From assembly GCA_963932145.1 (NCBI GenBank), contig OZ010605.1, positions 29,892,313-29,956,312 on the forward strand: a DNA stretch of 64,000 nucleotides, given 5' to 3'. Origin of the DNA: Acanthosepion lycidas (taxonomy: Eukaryota; Mollusca; Cephalopoda; Sepiida; Sepiidae). Both the position numbers and the translations under genes were made by a program. Of the stretch, positions 9,116 through 19,790 are shown piece by piece; position 1 is the stretch's first letter, and each line of letters opens with the position of its first letter. The notes below the pieces were generated by a model. The model made no database searches and had not been told where the DNA came from. It was given only the letters and a program-made list of their open reading frames with translations.

Positions 9116-9928
9116 AGATAAATGTAGGGACTATAAGAAATATAGACTAGCTTAGGAAAATCAACCAGGGTTTTATCTGTATGGATCCGATAAAATTCCG
9201 CACCCACCACTCTTGGTTAGCGCATCGGAATTTTCTAGTCAACTGACAGATGGAATAATTAAGAGTTATCTCCCTTGTGACATCGGTTGATCTGACGTCG
9301 GCCATGATGGATGTTTATCATTACCGCTCGGCAGCAGACGAGTACTAAATGGACCTGCAACACCGAAGGCACGCATTTAATTATGTCTCTTGTCCCGCCG
9401 TCCGTCAGATGCACGGTAAAGGCGACTTTGAAATTGGCGTTCAGATATGGGGAATAGATAGACCATATTAACTGTAATTAATGTAGAGATTTGCATTATT
9501 TATTCGCCTGGACATTTGCCTTTCTTCTAAAAGATCCACACTTTCAAATCAGATTTGATCAGATTAGCTGTCTAAACCCGAGGCACCCGCAAACTAGATA
9601 CGAAGAAAGAAAAAGAGAGGAAGGAAAACAACTAGGGTCACTTAAGTAGTTCGTCAACCCGTTTGGTTGTTCATCATGACGTGAGTCTTGAATAGTTAAG
9701 TACATAACTTCAGCTACTAGCGAATAAAGTTACTGCGTGAATTTATTTCCTTCTAAAATCTTCGTGATTGTAGAAATGAAACCTGTTGCTAAGTTTATTC
9801 TAATTAAAAATTATAAAAAACATTTCCGCTCGGAAAAATTCTGAATCACCTTTAAAATAATTCCGGTATTTTTTTGAATCTATTTATCAATAAAAAGCTC
9901 AAATACAAAAGGAGCCCATATATATATA
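9116..9928. other. Unassigned, moderately complex sequence
   Basis: This is one of the few stretches without obvious tandem structure. It includes a relatively GC-rich 9230-9430 segment. I recognise no gene or repeat family. Confidence 0.5.
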
Positions 9929-9930
9929 TA

Positions 9931-10030
9931 CAGTGTAACCCGGATATAAGAGAGTTGTCGGGACCGGAGAATAAGTCTCTTATATCCGAGTTTCTCTTAT
10001 ATCAGGGTCTCTTATATCCGGGTTACACTG
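9931..10030. mobile_element. pogo/Tigger-like MITE, 100 bp
   Basis: The terminal inverted repeats CAGTGTAACCCGGATATAAG are perfect over 20 bp, with TA on each side. 'CTCTTATATC' is repeated inside. The CAGT start, TA target and CC.GATA pattern resemble Tigger-type ends. It is non-coding, and the family assignment is tentative. Confidence 0.75.
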
Positions 10031-10400
10031 TATATATATGTGTGTGTGTAGGGTGAAAATAAATGAATACCAGTTTTAAAACCATTTTAATATAGAGTAA
10101 GTAAAGAAAACATATACTTTGAAACAAATGCGCATGAAATGGCATTTATGAAATTACATCAAATTTTAAATTGTTCCTCTATTTTATTGTATGAAAAGGT
10201 TGCACGTTTGATCAAATTATTGACGGACTATCCATTAACTTGGGGTGCGCGCTCAGCTTCCCAAGGAATGTCTCCTACTTAAAGGAATATCGTGCAGTGT
10301 CATTGTCTAAACATTTCTATCAGACGAGTAATTATTGTTTTATAGGCTCTCATCGTTACTATTGCACTCTCATGATTCATGATATCTATCTATTCATCTA
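10031..10400. other. Unassigned AT-rich stretch
   Basis: No gene or recognised repeat. Confidence 0.4.
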
Positions 10401-10402
10401 TC

Positions 10403-10617
10403 TCGCGTGGCCGAGTGGTTATAACGTTCGCTTTCTGACCATGAATCTCACCACAGTTGATTTGTCAGGAAGGAGATTTCCTGATATTATCAGAATGGAT
10501 CAAAATGCCTGAAAACCATGCCACGGGTTGACCCAAACTTTGTGAGTGAAATTGAGTAGACGGAACACTTGATAGAGGTGCTAGTACGAAATCCCGAGTC
10601 ATCGTGACCAAGTGTTT
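10403..10617 (+). mobile_element. tRNA-like SINE remnant
   Basis: An A-box-like head GTGGCCGAGTGGTTATAACG (10408-10427) resembles tRNA-Leu/Ser 5' halves. A later 'CCCGAGTCATCGTGACC' resembles the 'CCTCGG(T)CACGATGACT' ends of the 2.2 and 36.8 kb repeats. No clean B box is visible. A short (AT)n follows at 10618-10641. Confidence 0.45.
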
Positions 10618-10641
10618 GATATATATATATATATATATATA

Positions 10642-11115
10642 TTTAATAAACAATAAAATTCAAAATTACTTCATATGGGGAATAGTTTGCTTTGGCAGAC
10701 GAAGATATTGGTCGTCTGTCTTATTAACCCCAGTGTGGACTGAGTTCGTGTCTATACCGATAAGAAGGGAGGGAATTTAACTGTGATAGCTAAAAAAGCA
10801 ACCTGTCGAAAAAGATAATACAGAATTTATCCATTTCAATGTTTCACTCAGACGAAAGGCACGAGTTGGGTGTCAGTGGAGGATAGGTGTTTGTCTTAAA
10901 GGGAAGAAGTTTTATAAAATTAAAACCGAATATTAACCTTATATCATTAATTTGGGCTCATATGAAGAATGAAGTTTTAATTTAAAATTAGAAGAGGAAT
11001 AAAAAGGGGTCTAAAATTAAATTTAAAATATATAGATAAAAGGATTAAAGGAAAAAGTTGGGGAAATATTAAAGTTGGGGAAAGTTTATAAATTATGATT
11101 AATATAGTGTAAATA
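10642..11115. other. Unassigned AT-rich stretch
   Basis: No recognised features. The last 200 bp are low-complexity A/T. Confidence 0.4.
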
Positions 11116-11194
11116 TTAGGTTGGTACAAAAATAATGACGTTTTTTGACGTATTTTTTAACGTCAAAAACGTCATTATTTTTTCACCAACCTAA
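11116..11194. mobile_element. Mariner-type MITE (GACG-core subfamily)
   Basis: Fold-back of 79 bp with TTAGGTTGGT ends and a GACGTTTTTTGACG core, flanked by TA. It lies 28 bp from the next MITE. Confidence 0.92.
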
Positions 11195-11222
11195 TAGGTT
11201 ATAGAAGGGGTAATTAAATATA

Positions 11223-11323
11223 TCAGGTTGGTGCAAATATAATGACGTAATAATGTCGTTTTTTGACGTTTAAAATACGTCAAAAAACGACATTATTACG
11301 TCATTATGTTTGCACCAACCTAA
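11223..11323. mobile_element. Mariner-type MITE, 101 bp (GACG-core)
   Basis: Ends TCAGGTTGGTGCAAA and TTTGCACCAACCTAA with TA on both sides. It is longer than its neighbour because the 'AATGACGTAATAATGTCG' stem is extended. Confidence 0.92.
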
Positions 11324-11394
11324 TAGAAATTAGAATTAGTTATACTGTAGCCATTTGCAGAGTTAGAGAGGACTGAATATTATGGAAATATGGT

Positions 11395-11640
11395 AGCTAA
11401 CAAGCCGCTAGAGAACCGCTGGGGGATCGACGATGGCAATGCCAGCCGTTCTCTGGTGGTAACCACCGACAGACCACTGGCGGGACACCCTTGCGATGTC
11501 GTCCCCGCTTGCATCTTTTCTCAACAGAGCCTTGCACGATGGTCATGAAGAGTGCTGTAATGTTGCGTGATGTAGCCATACTATATCATCTTCTGACGCT
11601 TAATAGAGGCGAGAAGTGATTCCTGTCAGTCCACAAGACT
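11395..11640 (-). pseudogene. LINE family D/C ORF2 C-terminal relic
   Basis: The minus strand gives ATSRNITALFMTIVQGSVEK, then RKRGRHRKG-like sequence, in the order of the 'HVTRHDSLSKTILQGTLEGGRRRGRQRK..W' C-terminus of CR1/RTE-like LINE ORF2. The downstream IAIVDPPAVL is degenerate. A 60-residue frame survives at 11397-11579, but this is a fragment and not a gene. Confidence 0.6.
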
Positions 11641-12359
11641 TTTAACCTTGTTTCGGATATAGTCATTGGTTTTGTGCTCCCAGCAGGAGATGGCAGAGGA
11701 TCCCGCTTTAATCAGGAGTGCCTAAAAGGAGGATGGATACGACTAGTTATTTGTACAGCTTGAACATGGTCTGGAAACTGATTTTGCACTTCCATTTGCT
11801 TTCCAGTCTGTTCATCGCTGATGTGTGTGTGGCGATCCGTGTGCAGTGTTCTGCATTGCAGCTGCCGCCTATTTTTTCTAAGTTACGAATAATCATTCTT
11901 GGACAAGGAGGAAATTACCACAGGAAATTTTCTGAAGTTCATTTCGGAAGAAAAATTACAGAATATATGATCGAAGATTTCGATTTTCTTCAGTCAACAT
12001 CCGAGTAGAGATCATTGGTGAGTTTAGTAAAATTATGTGGTGAATCAGTGATGAAAGGGCGTGTAGCTCATTCTGGGATCTAAAGTCATAGAACTAATAA
12101 GTGCTGTGACGTAAGCGAGGTGTGAAGATATTTTTTTCAATTTTTTTTTTTAAATATATTTATATAGATTTACAAAATAATAATAAATTAGATTTATTTG
12201 AAGTTATATAGGAATTTTTTATTATACTTTCTCTCAAATTTTTCTGTTATCAGGTTTTTCTTCATTAGTATTTAATCTTATTTTTACTTTCTGTTTTGGC
12301 TTACCTAAAGTTAATTATAACTTTGCATTTTCTACTCTCGTTCATTTCTAGTAGTATAG
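11641..12359. other. Unassigned stretch
   Basis: A 96-residue frame at 11718-12008 lacks recognisable motifs, and I do not call it a gene. The rest is AT-rich. Confidence 0.4.
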
Positions 12360-12620
12360 GAGGCACGGTGGAGTAAAAATTGATAGTGGCTCAGATTGAG
12401 GAATCAGAGAGCCTGGTTCGAATTCCAGTCGAATCTGTTACATTCACTTACGTGATAATACCCTTGGAAAAGCCATGAATCCTCTTCTCCTTCCCCAACC
12501 TATAGGTAAATAGAAGAACACACCGTGTTCTATAGCTTGTATAGCCTTGGATGGCAACTGGTCTACCGAAAGAAAGAAATGGCAGCCTACTGCGTGAAAA
12601 ATCTGCCTCGTCAGTCATGT
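12360..12620 (+). mobile_element. tRNA-derived SINE (family 2), near full length
   Basis: The head has an A-box-like 'CACGGTGGAGTAAAAATTGA' and B-box-like GGTTCGAATTCC. The body follows: 'TTACATTCACTTACGTGATA', 'CCAACCTATAGGTAAATAG' and 'GTTCTATAGC..TGTATAGCCTTGGATGGCAACTGG'. Body blocks are shared with copies at 22.13, 22.94, 46.30, 48.38 kb and (reverse) 37.8 kb. Confidence 0.8.
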
Positions 12621-13144
12621 ATCGAAAGATTCTTAAGCGTGTATCACGCATGGCACATAATTTTCGGCTTAAATCCAGATTTCTATTTTCATTTTTGTGT
12701 CTGTTATCTTTTTCTAGAATTAACAAACTTTTCGATATTTCTGTCTGTCTGTTTATGTACCATTCTGTAAATTGTTTTGCTTTCAAGTGATTTTGTTTAA
12801 CTAATATTTTATTGTATATTTAAAAAAAAACGGTTGATTATATTTTGAGCTTCTAAAACGCATAATGCATATCATTTTTACGTACGTACATTATTTAAGT
12901 TCCAAAGGATGTCCTAACCGGGGTTGATAGTGGGGACATGATCATGCTGTCTATAAAATGCTTCCACTCAGCACCAACCCGGAGTAGAGCCCTTAAGGTG
13001 ATTTACTGTCAACACTGACAACTTTCCAGCAATTTATGCGGCCAAGCCATCCCTAAAATGTAATGCTTTGTATTACATTGGGTTTTGTCAGTACAACCGA
13101 GAAGGGGGGCATGTAGCATGGGAAGAGGACAGCCTCCATATATA
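12621..13144. other. Unassigned stretch
   Basis: No recognised gene or repeat. Confidence 0.4.
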
Positions 13145-13560
13145 GCAGTCGATAAAAATAAATACATTAGATTTATTATTTACTAAAAAAAAAAATTGAA
13201 AACTAGCAACTCACTTATTAAAAATGATATATTCCAAACTTCAAGCCACCTATATAAGATCAATGTTAGATATGAATATCCTTACACTTTCGGAGAATTT
13301 TTTCGTGAATAAAATGCCCAAAACCTTTTACATAGCTTATACCAGAAAACTGACTTACCACTCCAAGTTCACCACCAAAGTACTGCATTCTGACAAAACA
13401 ATGCGTTGCTTTATCTCGCGAGATAAACGGATGCCTACTTCTATACATTTAGGGATGTGGGTTCATTTTTTTTTACAGCGAGGTTCACCGTTTACAAGGC
13501 CTGGGACCTCTTAATGTAGAGTTTTACGTTTGGGGGCCATTTGTGCGTATCGGAGCACAA
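13145..13560 (+). repeat. Repeat family Y, copy 1 (left inverted arm)
   Basis: 'AGTCGATAAAAATAAATACATTAGATTTAT' type sequence, followed by 'CTAGCAA.TCACTTA' and 'CTATATAAGATCAAT', is the inverted counterpart of 15390-15580. The two copies bracket the reverse-transcriptase relic between them. A third relative lies at 57.83-58.0 kb. Confidence 0.75.
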
Positions 13561-13569
13561 AATAATGGT

Positions 13570-15140
13570 TAACTCTAACCTTGAACAGGTTAAAATTGTA
13601 GTGATTTTGGAAACAACTTGTTAGGGGTCGATTCCACAGGGCATTGGTTCGCTGAAAGAAGTTACTCGAGTGGAACTTACTTCACATCGATGGAATACGG
13701 AGGGTATGTGGATGCTTTGCTACTACGTAAGTGGCATGACGTGTTCTTGCAATGAAGATTTACTTCGGCAGAACCAGGGAATGTTGGCACATCCAGCCTT
13801 TGGAAGGGAGATTGAAGGCTGGAGAATAATTCGTCACCCACAAAGGCTCGGAAACGCTGTTAGACTCTCACAAGTCTGGGCGATGACGTCTGAGCAGCAT
13901 CCGCCCAAATATATCAACAGACTCCATTTTTGGCTTGATCTGACTCCTGTAAAGGTAGAGGATAGCAGGAGTCAGGTACTTACTGGAGTGGTGCAGAGAG
14001 CGGACCATTTTATCTGCATCCCTAGCAATGGGTCGTATGTACGTGTTCCACTTGTGGTCGGTGTGAGTTTGAAGCCTAGCAGTCTTTCGTTTGTCCTGTT
14101 TGGTAGTACTTTAGGGTCAGATTGGCGATGATAGAATGTAACTATGTTGGTCTTCGAAACATTGAATGTAACCATCCAGTTGGGTTGTGCGTGCAAGATC
14201 AGAAGAGAGATCAATCGCCAGTCTGTGACCATCGAGTCTTTCAGAGGTGCGCCCGTATATAGTCGCATTATTGTCATATATATTTACAAATGATTTGATT
14301 ATATTCTTAGGCAGATTATTTATGTAGATCAGAATGGGGGTTGATCCGAGGAGTGACCTTTGTGTTACACCTTGTCGAAGGCCTTTGAGATATCTAGAGC
14401 TATGGACTTCAAGGTGTGTTTGTCGTTGAGAGTCTGACCTATTCTGTAAGTGATGGTAGTAAGGACGTCGGCAATGGATCGGGCCAACCGAAACGTATAC
14501 TGCTCGTCACTGAAAAAGTGGTTCTTTGCTAGGTGCTCGACGACCTTCTTCGTGATTATCGCTTCAAAAAGCTTGCTGATGATACTGAGGAAACTGACGG
14601 CTCTCTACTAGGAGGGGGAAGATCGCACGCCTGCGTTAACGAAAACCGTGCACACGCTTGACACTTTCCACGGGCTTGGGAAGGATTTCTCCTTCAAGCA
14701 ACAGTTGAATAACTTTTCTATGATTGCGAATAATTCGGAGCCCTTCAGGTCAACCACTGGAATTTTTTTCTGGGACAGTGGTTTTCTTGGGGTCAAGGCC
14801 TTTGGTAAATCTAGTGACTCGTGCTGTGATGGTAATATCACTGAGATTGCGCTCGGTGAGACGTGGGAATGCACGGAGGGGATGGTCTTTGTCATCTAAC
14901 GTTGAGCTAGAGGCAAAGATGGAGGTGAAAAGTTTCGCCTTATTTGTAGAGTGGGATATGACCTCAAGGCCATTGATAATTGTGTGCACAGCCGCTTTAG
15001 CTCTGTTCATGATTTGATTGGTGATCTTCCAGAATTCACGGAACCCAATTTGTTTCATTTCCACCTTGGTCTGCTCATGCGTATCTGCGCTTGTCGTTTT
15101 CTAGAACATTTTTGCAGAGATGGCAGGCAGTTCAGAATGC
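13570..15140 (-). pseudogene. LINE family B reverse transcriptase relic (1.6 kb)
   Basis: Minus-strand frames read, in N-to-C order: FREFWKITNQIMNRAKAAVH, NGLEVISHSTNKAKLFTSIF, HPLRAFPRLTERNLSDITIT, TRFTKGLDPKKTTVPEK, then KLFNCCLKEKSFPSPWKVSS, IALDISKAFDKV, DNNATIYGRTS (the family's YADD box decayed), RLLGFKLTP and SKYLTPAILYLYRSQIKPKM. This covers most of a LINE RT domain and the start of its C-terminal region. The 'KAFDKVWH' and LTP..LYLYKSQIRP motifs identify it. Several frameshifts and stops inactivate it. A second copy of this family lies at 59.56-60.04 kb. Confidence 0.9.
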
Positions 15141-15194
15141 AGTGAGGCCCGAACTCCATCCTTAAATTATAACTGTTTTTATTCAATGATAGTT

Positions 15195-15585
15195 GTTTTT
15201 GGATGAGTATTGGTTCAAGGACCATAAATCTGTTTGACTATTTAATTGAGCTATTATTTCATGTTTTTGTTAGTAGCTTTCTAATGTTATTATAATTCAT
15301 ATGTTGCTTTTTAATAGGTTGTCTGATGGCAATATAGCCCGGTAGGTTACACGTGAGTCTCTGTGAAAGTGTTGTCCTGGGATATCCTATAAAAGATATT
15401 TTTGCTTTGTTTTCTTCTTATTTACCAAAAAACATTCTCTAAGAGGGTTAAGATATTAACATACAAAATTGATCTTATATAGGAAGTTTGGAATTTATTA
15501 TTCTTACTAAGTGAATTGCTAGTTTTAAATTTCTGTAGTAAGTCATAAATCTAATGTATTTATTTTTATCGACTGGCTTCATACA
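15195..15585 (-). repeat. Repeat family Y, copy 2 (right inverted arm)
   Basis: 15390-15580 is the inverted match of 13145-13325. The stretch 15250-15440 ('GTGAGTCTCTGTGAAAGTG', 'AACATTCTCTAAGAG') also matches 57.83-57.99 kb, so the full repeat is at least 380 bp. Confidence 0.7.
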
Positions 15586-15748
15586 TCTACGTATGATATC
15601 TTTTTTTTTTATTGGTGTTTCGTCTTTTTTGTAATTGTGGAGCATATGATTTTGATAAAATATGTTAACAGTTTTCATCAATATTACGTTTATAACTGTA
15701 GTTTTTATTGTTAAAATTCTTGTTTAAATAAAATGTGACTTGCTTGTT

Positions 15749-15751
<3 letters not shown>

Positions 15752-15814
<63 letters not shown>
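15752..15814. repeat. (AT)n microsatellite
   Basis: About 63 bp of AT. Confidence 0.98.
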
Positions 15815-15817
<3 letters not shown>

Positions 15818-15890
15818 CCTAAGGAGCCAGGCAAACCTACCTAGGTTTCACCTAAATGGGTCTTCCAGGGTAAAGCCGGCTGAAAAGGAG

Positions 15891-15894
<4 letters not shown>
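15815..15894. repeat. Conserved-looking island between (AT)n arrays
   Basis: This 80-bp island separates two AT arrays. On the minus strand it contains CTGGAAGA, an ACCC..GGT hairpin and GAAACC, which is loosely hammerhead-like (one inserted base in the core). I treat this as suggestive only. Confidence 0.4.
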
Positions 15895-15950
<56 letters not shown>

Positions 15951-16039
15951 CTGAGACCGCTTGAAGAGTGGGGGAACAAGTCTGCCGGGATGCTGAAGTT
16001 AACATCAATCAGCTAAATGACAAACTTTTACTCATATTA

Positions 16040-16082
<43 letters not shown>
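15895..16082. repeat. Two (AT)n arrays
   Basis: AT tracts at 15895-15948 and 16043-16082 are separated by a 95-bp unassigned island. Confidence 0.97.
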
Positions 16083-16085
<3 letters not shown>

Positions 16086-16260
16086 TGAACATAGAAGTCA
16101 ACACTTAGAGGCGACAGTCTGTTTCATGCTAGATGCAATCGTCAGGCCACGAGTGCTGTTATTTTACACTCGCTCTATCTCTGATATTGAGCACTTTATC
16201 CCATAAATATAGCACATAAATATATATTGAATTCCTCTGTTCACAATAAATTTTGCAAAA
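16083..16260 (-). mobile_element. Ribozyme-bearing dispersed repeat next to (AT)n
   Basis: The unit contains a hammerhead (next entry) and the block 'CTCTATCTCTGATATTGAGC' that is repeated at 7.7 kb. One edge is an (AT)n array. No protein is encoded. It is probably a small ribozyme retroelement. Confidence 0.6.
16101..16158 (-). ncRNA. Type I hammerhead ribozyme, apparently complete
   Basis: Minus strand in order: stem I GGC (16148-16146; further pairing CACT/AGTG outside an internal loop), CTGACGA (16145-16139), stem II TGC..GCA (16137-16127), GAAA (16125-16122), stem III ACA-gac-TGT (16122-16114), cleavage triplet GUC (C17 = 16113), and GCC (16112-16110) closing stem I. All core positions fit the consensus. 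Stem II is short. This is the cleanest active-looking candidate in the window together with 29716-29756. Confidence 0.8.
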
Positions 16261-16479
16261 TCATGTATATTTTATCTATATCAAATTATTAATTATGAAA
16301 CATTATATTTTGTTTTCACCATTAACACCTCAGTAGACGTTTTTCGATTACCAAAATTTTCAAATAAGTTATAACAAGTTTATGGTGTAAACAAAATATA
16401 TGTCTTTGTTTAAACTTAATTCCTGCGGACCGTAACCGATGTTGCTTTCGATTGTGAAAAATTGACTTAGATCAGCGGG

Positions 16480-17165
16480 GCTCAGGTGGTGCATAGCCAT
16501 CAAGAAACCCTTGATACGAAATGTTAAGAAGCAGAAAAGGCTGTTGTAACCAAAAAAGCATAAGAACTAAACATTGAAAGAATATTAAAATGTATTGAGA
16601 ACAGATGTGCCCAAATTTGAAATTTTGGTAGTAAGAGAAGAGCGTATGTGAGAAGAAAGTCATGAGAAAGACTGAAGGTGGACTGTATGGTTTCAGAAGT
16701 TAAGCACGGCGGGGGTTCTGTTATGACGTGGGCTGTTTGGGGAGAGAGAGGGCGATTTCATTCAGGTCATGGAAGTTGTGAAAAAAGAACATTATTATTC
16801 GATTTTGCAAAGAAATTCTATGCCATCTGGTTTATGCAAAATTGGAAAATCCACCTTTCAACAAAACAACGATCTAAAACGCTCTTGTAAATTATATCAA
16901 AATTACCTTCAGTAAAAAAGAAAAACATATTGGAAATTATTACATAGACGCCGCAGTCTCATGACCTCTCTCCCATTGAATTGGCATAGGACGAATTGGA
17001 TAGGAGAGTTCCTAGAGAATACCCAAAGAGTGAGAGTGAGCTTTTTCAGTGCTTGAAGAATGTTTCTGATCGGTTCCAAGCTATTTTTTTTCAAAATTGA
17101 TGGAAAAGTGCTAAGAGTTTGTAAAGCAGTGATTAACGCAGGTGGTAGTTTTATTTATGAAAGTA
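16480..17165 (+). pseudogene. Tc1-family transposase relic
   Basis: Broken frames read KKPLIRNVKKQKR, PKKHKN, KFW..KSVCEKKVMRKTEGG, then VKHGGGSVMTWAVWG (the conserved Tc1 'VKHGGGSVMVWG' box at 16690-16735), and later PQSHDLSPIELA.DELDRRV (16950-17010, the 'QSPDLNPIENLWDELDRRV' box) and LKNVSDRFQAI. Stops and frameshifts between boxes show it is dead. The N-terminal HTH part is missing. Confidence 0.88.
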
Positions 17166-17329
17166 AAATATTATGCTGTTGTATGACAGATTTTTTACAG
17201 TTAACTGCTTATTTTGTCAAAATAAAAGCAAATACACTATAGTTAGTGAAATTGTATCTTTTACTTTAAAAATATAAGAAATGTTTCATTTTAACAAAAT
17301 GCGGGATGGACCCAAAATATTGCCTGCAG

Positions 17330-17330
<1 letters not shown>

Positions 17331-17383
<53 letters not shown>
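17331..17383. repeat. (AT)n microsatellite
   Basis: About 53 bp of AT. Confidence 0.98.
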
Positions 17384-17385
<2 letters not shown>

Positions 17386-17596
17386 CTGACAGATAGATAC
17401 ATAGATCGTTTTTCTCACTTTTGAAAGAGGAATCACTGTATTCTCTCACATATACCTGGTTTTGGCCGTGTGCAACAGTGTTCAAACGCTCTGACAGATT
17501 ATCGATCCAGCTACTCTTTGTTCGGTTCCTTTTCTTCGACTTGCCCCTTGGTATCCAGTTGCTCGTCTAGTTCAACATACGCACAAAATCGCCCCC

Positions 17597-17599
<3 letters not shown>
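17384..17599. other. Unassigned island
   Basis: No recognised feature. Confidence 0.4.

Positions 17600-17657
<58 letters not shown>
17600..17657. repeat. (AT)n microsatellite
   Basis: About 58 bp of AT. Confidence 0.98.
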
Positions 17658-17658
<1 letters not shown>

Positions 17659-17966
17659 CATTGGGGAATAAAATATCATTTCTTATCTTGCAGTAGAAAT
17701 GCGCTGGCGTCTTAGACATCGTCGTAAATTTGCAATACGAACAGATTCGGCCATTTTGGCTGACGAAATTGAAAATCTATCAGCCATCCGTCCTTAATTA
17801 TATCAGACACGCTCTACTGGGCGGTGTCATTGAAAAATTCTTAAACTTTCCTCTCGTGACAGCCATCTTTCAACCAACAGCGTCGTTTCGCCTCGTACGC
17901 CTGGTTGGAGTCATGTGGCAAGCACTTGCAACAAGTTGTCGACTCTCTGTCATTAGGAGTCGAGCA

Positions 17967-18093
17967 TTCCTTGAAGAAGTCTGATACATGCGTCAGAATT
18001 TCAAGATTTATTTTAGTGATTGATTTGCCTTGTAGAAGTCTTGCACACGCGTCAAAATTCCAAGACTTGCTTTCCTGATTGATTAGCATTCCG
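17967..18093. repeat. Tandem duplication, about 63 bp
   Basis: 'CCTTGAAGAAGTCTGATACA' to 'GTGATTGATTTG' (17967-18029) is repeated as 'CCTTGTAGAAGTCTTGCACA' to 'CTGATTGATTAG' (18028-18093). The surrounding 17.66-18.3 kb is otherwise unassigned. Confidence 0.75.
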
Positions 18094-18309
18094 TAAAGTA
18101 GGACCATCCGGCATTCTCAGTCATTATTCTTTGAATAGCAACTGTCACTTGATGCTATTGCCACAAAGAAAAAGAGTAAATTCTGAAGAATAAGCGCTTT
18201 CCTCTTACCATTCCGACGTTTTCAGTTAGCCAAATAACTTTAATTTAGCTAATAACATTGAAGAGGTCTATGCGCATGCGTAGAAGCTCACATCCACACA
18301 AACAACAAA

Positions 18310-18312
<3 letters not shown>

Positions 18313-18407
<95 letters not shown>
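18313..18407. repeat. (AT)n(GT)n compound microsatellite
   Basis: About 18 AT units followed by about 29 GT units. Confidence 0.98.
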
Positions 18408-18408
<1 letters not shown>

Positions 18409-18845
18409 CAATAGCTACTCAGAAGTTTGTGGAGTTTTAACTGCGATGTTTCTACGACGTTTTAGTATCAGGTGTTATCACTAGTATTGTTAACCAGTGC
18501 TTTTAACAGGACGTTAACCAGTACAGTTTTGGATAGATGGTACGTAACTCTTCCTGTAATGCTCTTTCTTTGAAACTCAGATCAATTCAAGAACGGATTA
18601 TTGCTGCCATATCTGGGTAGGTTCTTGCAATTATTGACTGTCTATCCTTGACAGAATTCAAAAGCGGTTACGTTGCCTTGTGGGCGTATAATTTTTTTCT
18701 AACCATACAATCCGTTCCCCATAGAGGCAACGTTGGTAGCTCCTCTATACTCTCTTTTTATTATAACAAATGTTTACATTCCTTAGTTCCACTAGTTGAG
18801 AGCTTCACAGTAAGGACCCATCACGTACACAGGATCGATGGGCTG

Positions 18846-18848
<3 letters not shown>
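18408..18848. other. Unassigned stretch
   Basis: No recognised gene or repeat. Confidence 0.4.
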
Positions 18849-18876
<28 letters not shown>

Positions 18877-18951
18877 GAAATTTAATCTATATCTATTTGA
18901 TGGTAATATCAATCATCTAAGTAACACATTTTTACTCATATTAATTATACA

Positions 18952-19042
<91 letters not shown>
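18849..19042. repeat. (CTAT)n, (CATA)n and (AT)n microsatellites
   Basis: CTAT units at 18849-18875, CATA units at 18951-18979 and AT to 19042. The last abuts the 19041 palindrome. Confidence 0.97.
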
Positions 19043-19045
<3 letters not shown>

Positions 19046-19252
19046 GCAGTATTACATTAGAACATGCACATATCCACTTCAAAACTGTACATCATGTTTC
19101 AACGTTATTTTTTTTTTCCTAACGATTCAGCAGGTGGAAAATCACGCGTGATTTCCCACCTGATGAAACGTTAAAAAATGTTTTTTAACGTTGAAACAAG
19201 ATGTACAGTTTTGTGGTGGGTATGTGCACATTCTAATGTAACATTGCATAAT
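19041..19252. repeat. 212-bp palindrome carrying two hammerhead-like units
   Basis: The arms are imperfect inverted copies centred near 19148 (ATCACGCGTGAT). Plus arm: CCCAC (19155-19159), CTGATGA (19160-19166), a 12-bp stem II AACGTTAAAAAA-tg-TTTTTTAACGTT, GAAAC (19193-19197), ACAA..TTGT stem III, then G at position 17 and GTGGG closing stem I. Minus arm: CCAC, CTGCTGA, ATCGTT..AACGTT, GAAAC, then AA before GTGG. Each copy has a different lesion at the cleavage site or core, consistent with an ancestral GUA triplet. Confidence 0.85.
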
Positions 19253-19334
19253 AAATAAATATATATTGCTCGACTTTTGTACTGAGCCCTGTTTTAAATT
19301 AATGCTTAAAATGCTGAAATCTTACTCTTCGTTC

Positions 19335-19341
<7 letters not shown>

Positions 19342-19412
<71 letters not shown>
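19342..19412. repeat. (AC)n(AT)n compound microsatellite
   Basis: About 18 AC units and then about 17 AT units. Confidence 0.98.
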
Positions 19413-19414
<2 letters not shown>

Positions 19415-19429
19415 CTATTGTTCGAAATT

Positions 19430-19790
19430 TTGTTGTCACCTCTGGTATTTTTTTAAAAATTAATTGTTTTGTACTATAAATGAAAAAAATGTATTATCCA
19501 TGGTTATAAAAAGTGAGACATGATTTTTACATATAAAGTTATGATAAAAAGAAAAAAAAAACATTTTATGAATAAACTTTGCTCTCGTCAAAATATCCTA
19601 CTTTAGCCTTGATAACTGCAGCACAAATCTTTGGCATTCGTTGCAAAAGTTTCTCGGTTGATTTCATTCTTTTTCCATGGCTTTAAGAGCTCTATCTTAT
19701 TTTTTTCACTCTTCTGTCAAGTTCATTCCGTGCTAATTCTGGAGACTGCTTCAAACGCTTGAACTCTTGTAAATTTTTGATTGAAATCAA
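19430..19790 (-). pseudogene. Tc1-family transposase C-terminal relic
   Basis: The minus strand reads QSPELARNELDRRVKK (about 19760-19710), then RMPKICAAVIKAK and GYFDESK (about 19640-19580), the end of Tc1 transposases ('SPDLNPIE..WDELDRRV' ... 'LVESMPRRCKAVIKAKGG'). The downstream 3' flank is shared with the copy at 56.6-56.94 kb. Only the C-terminus survives. Confidence 0.8.
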
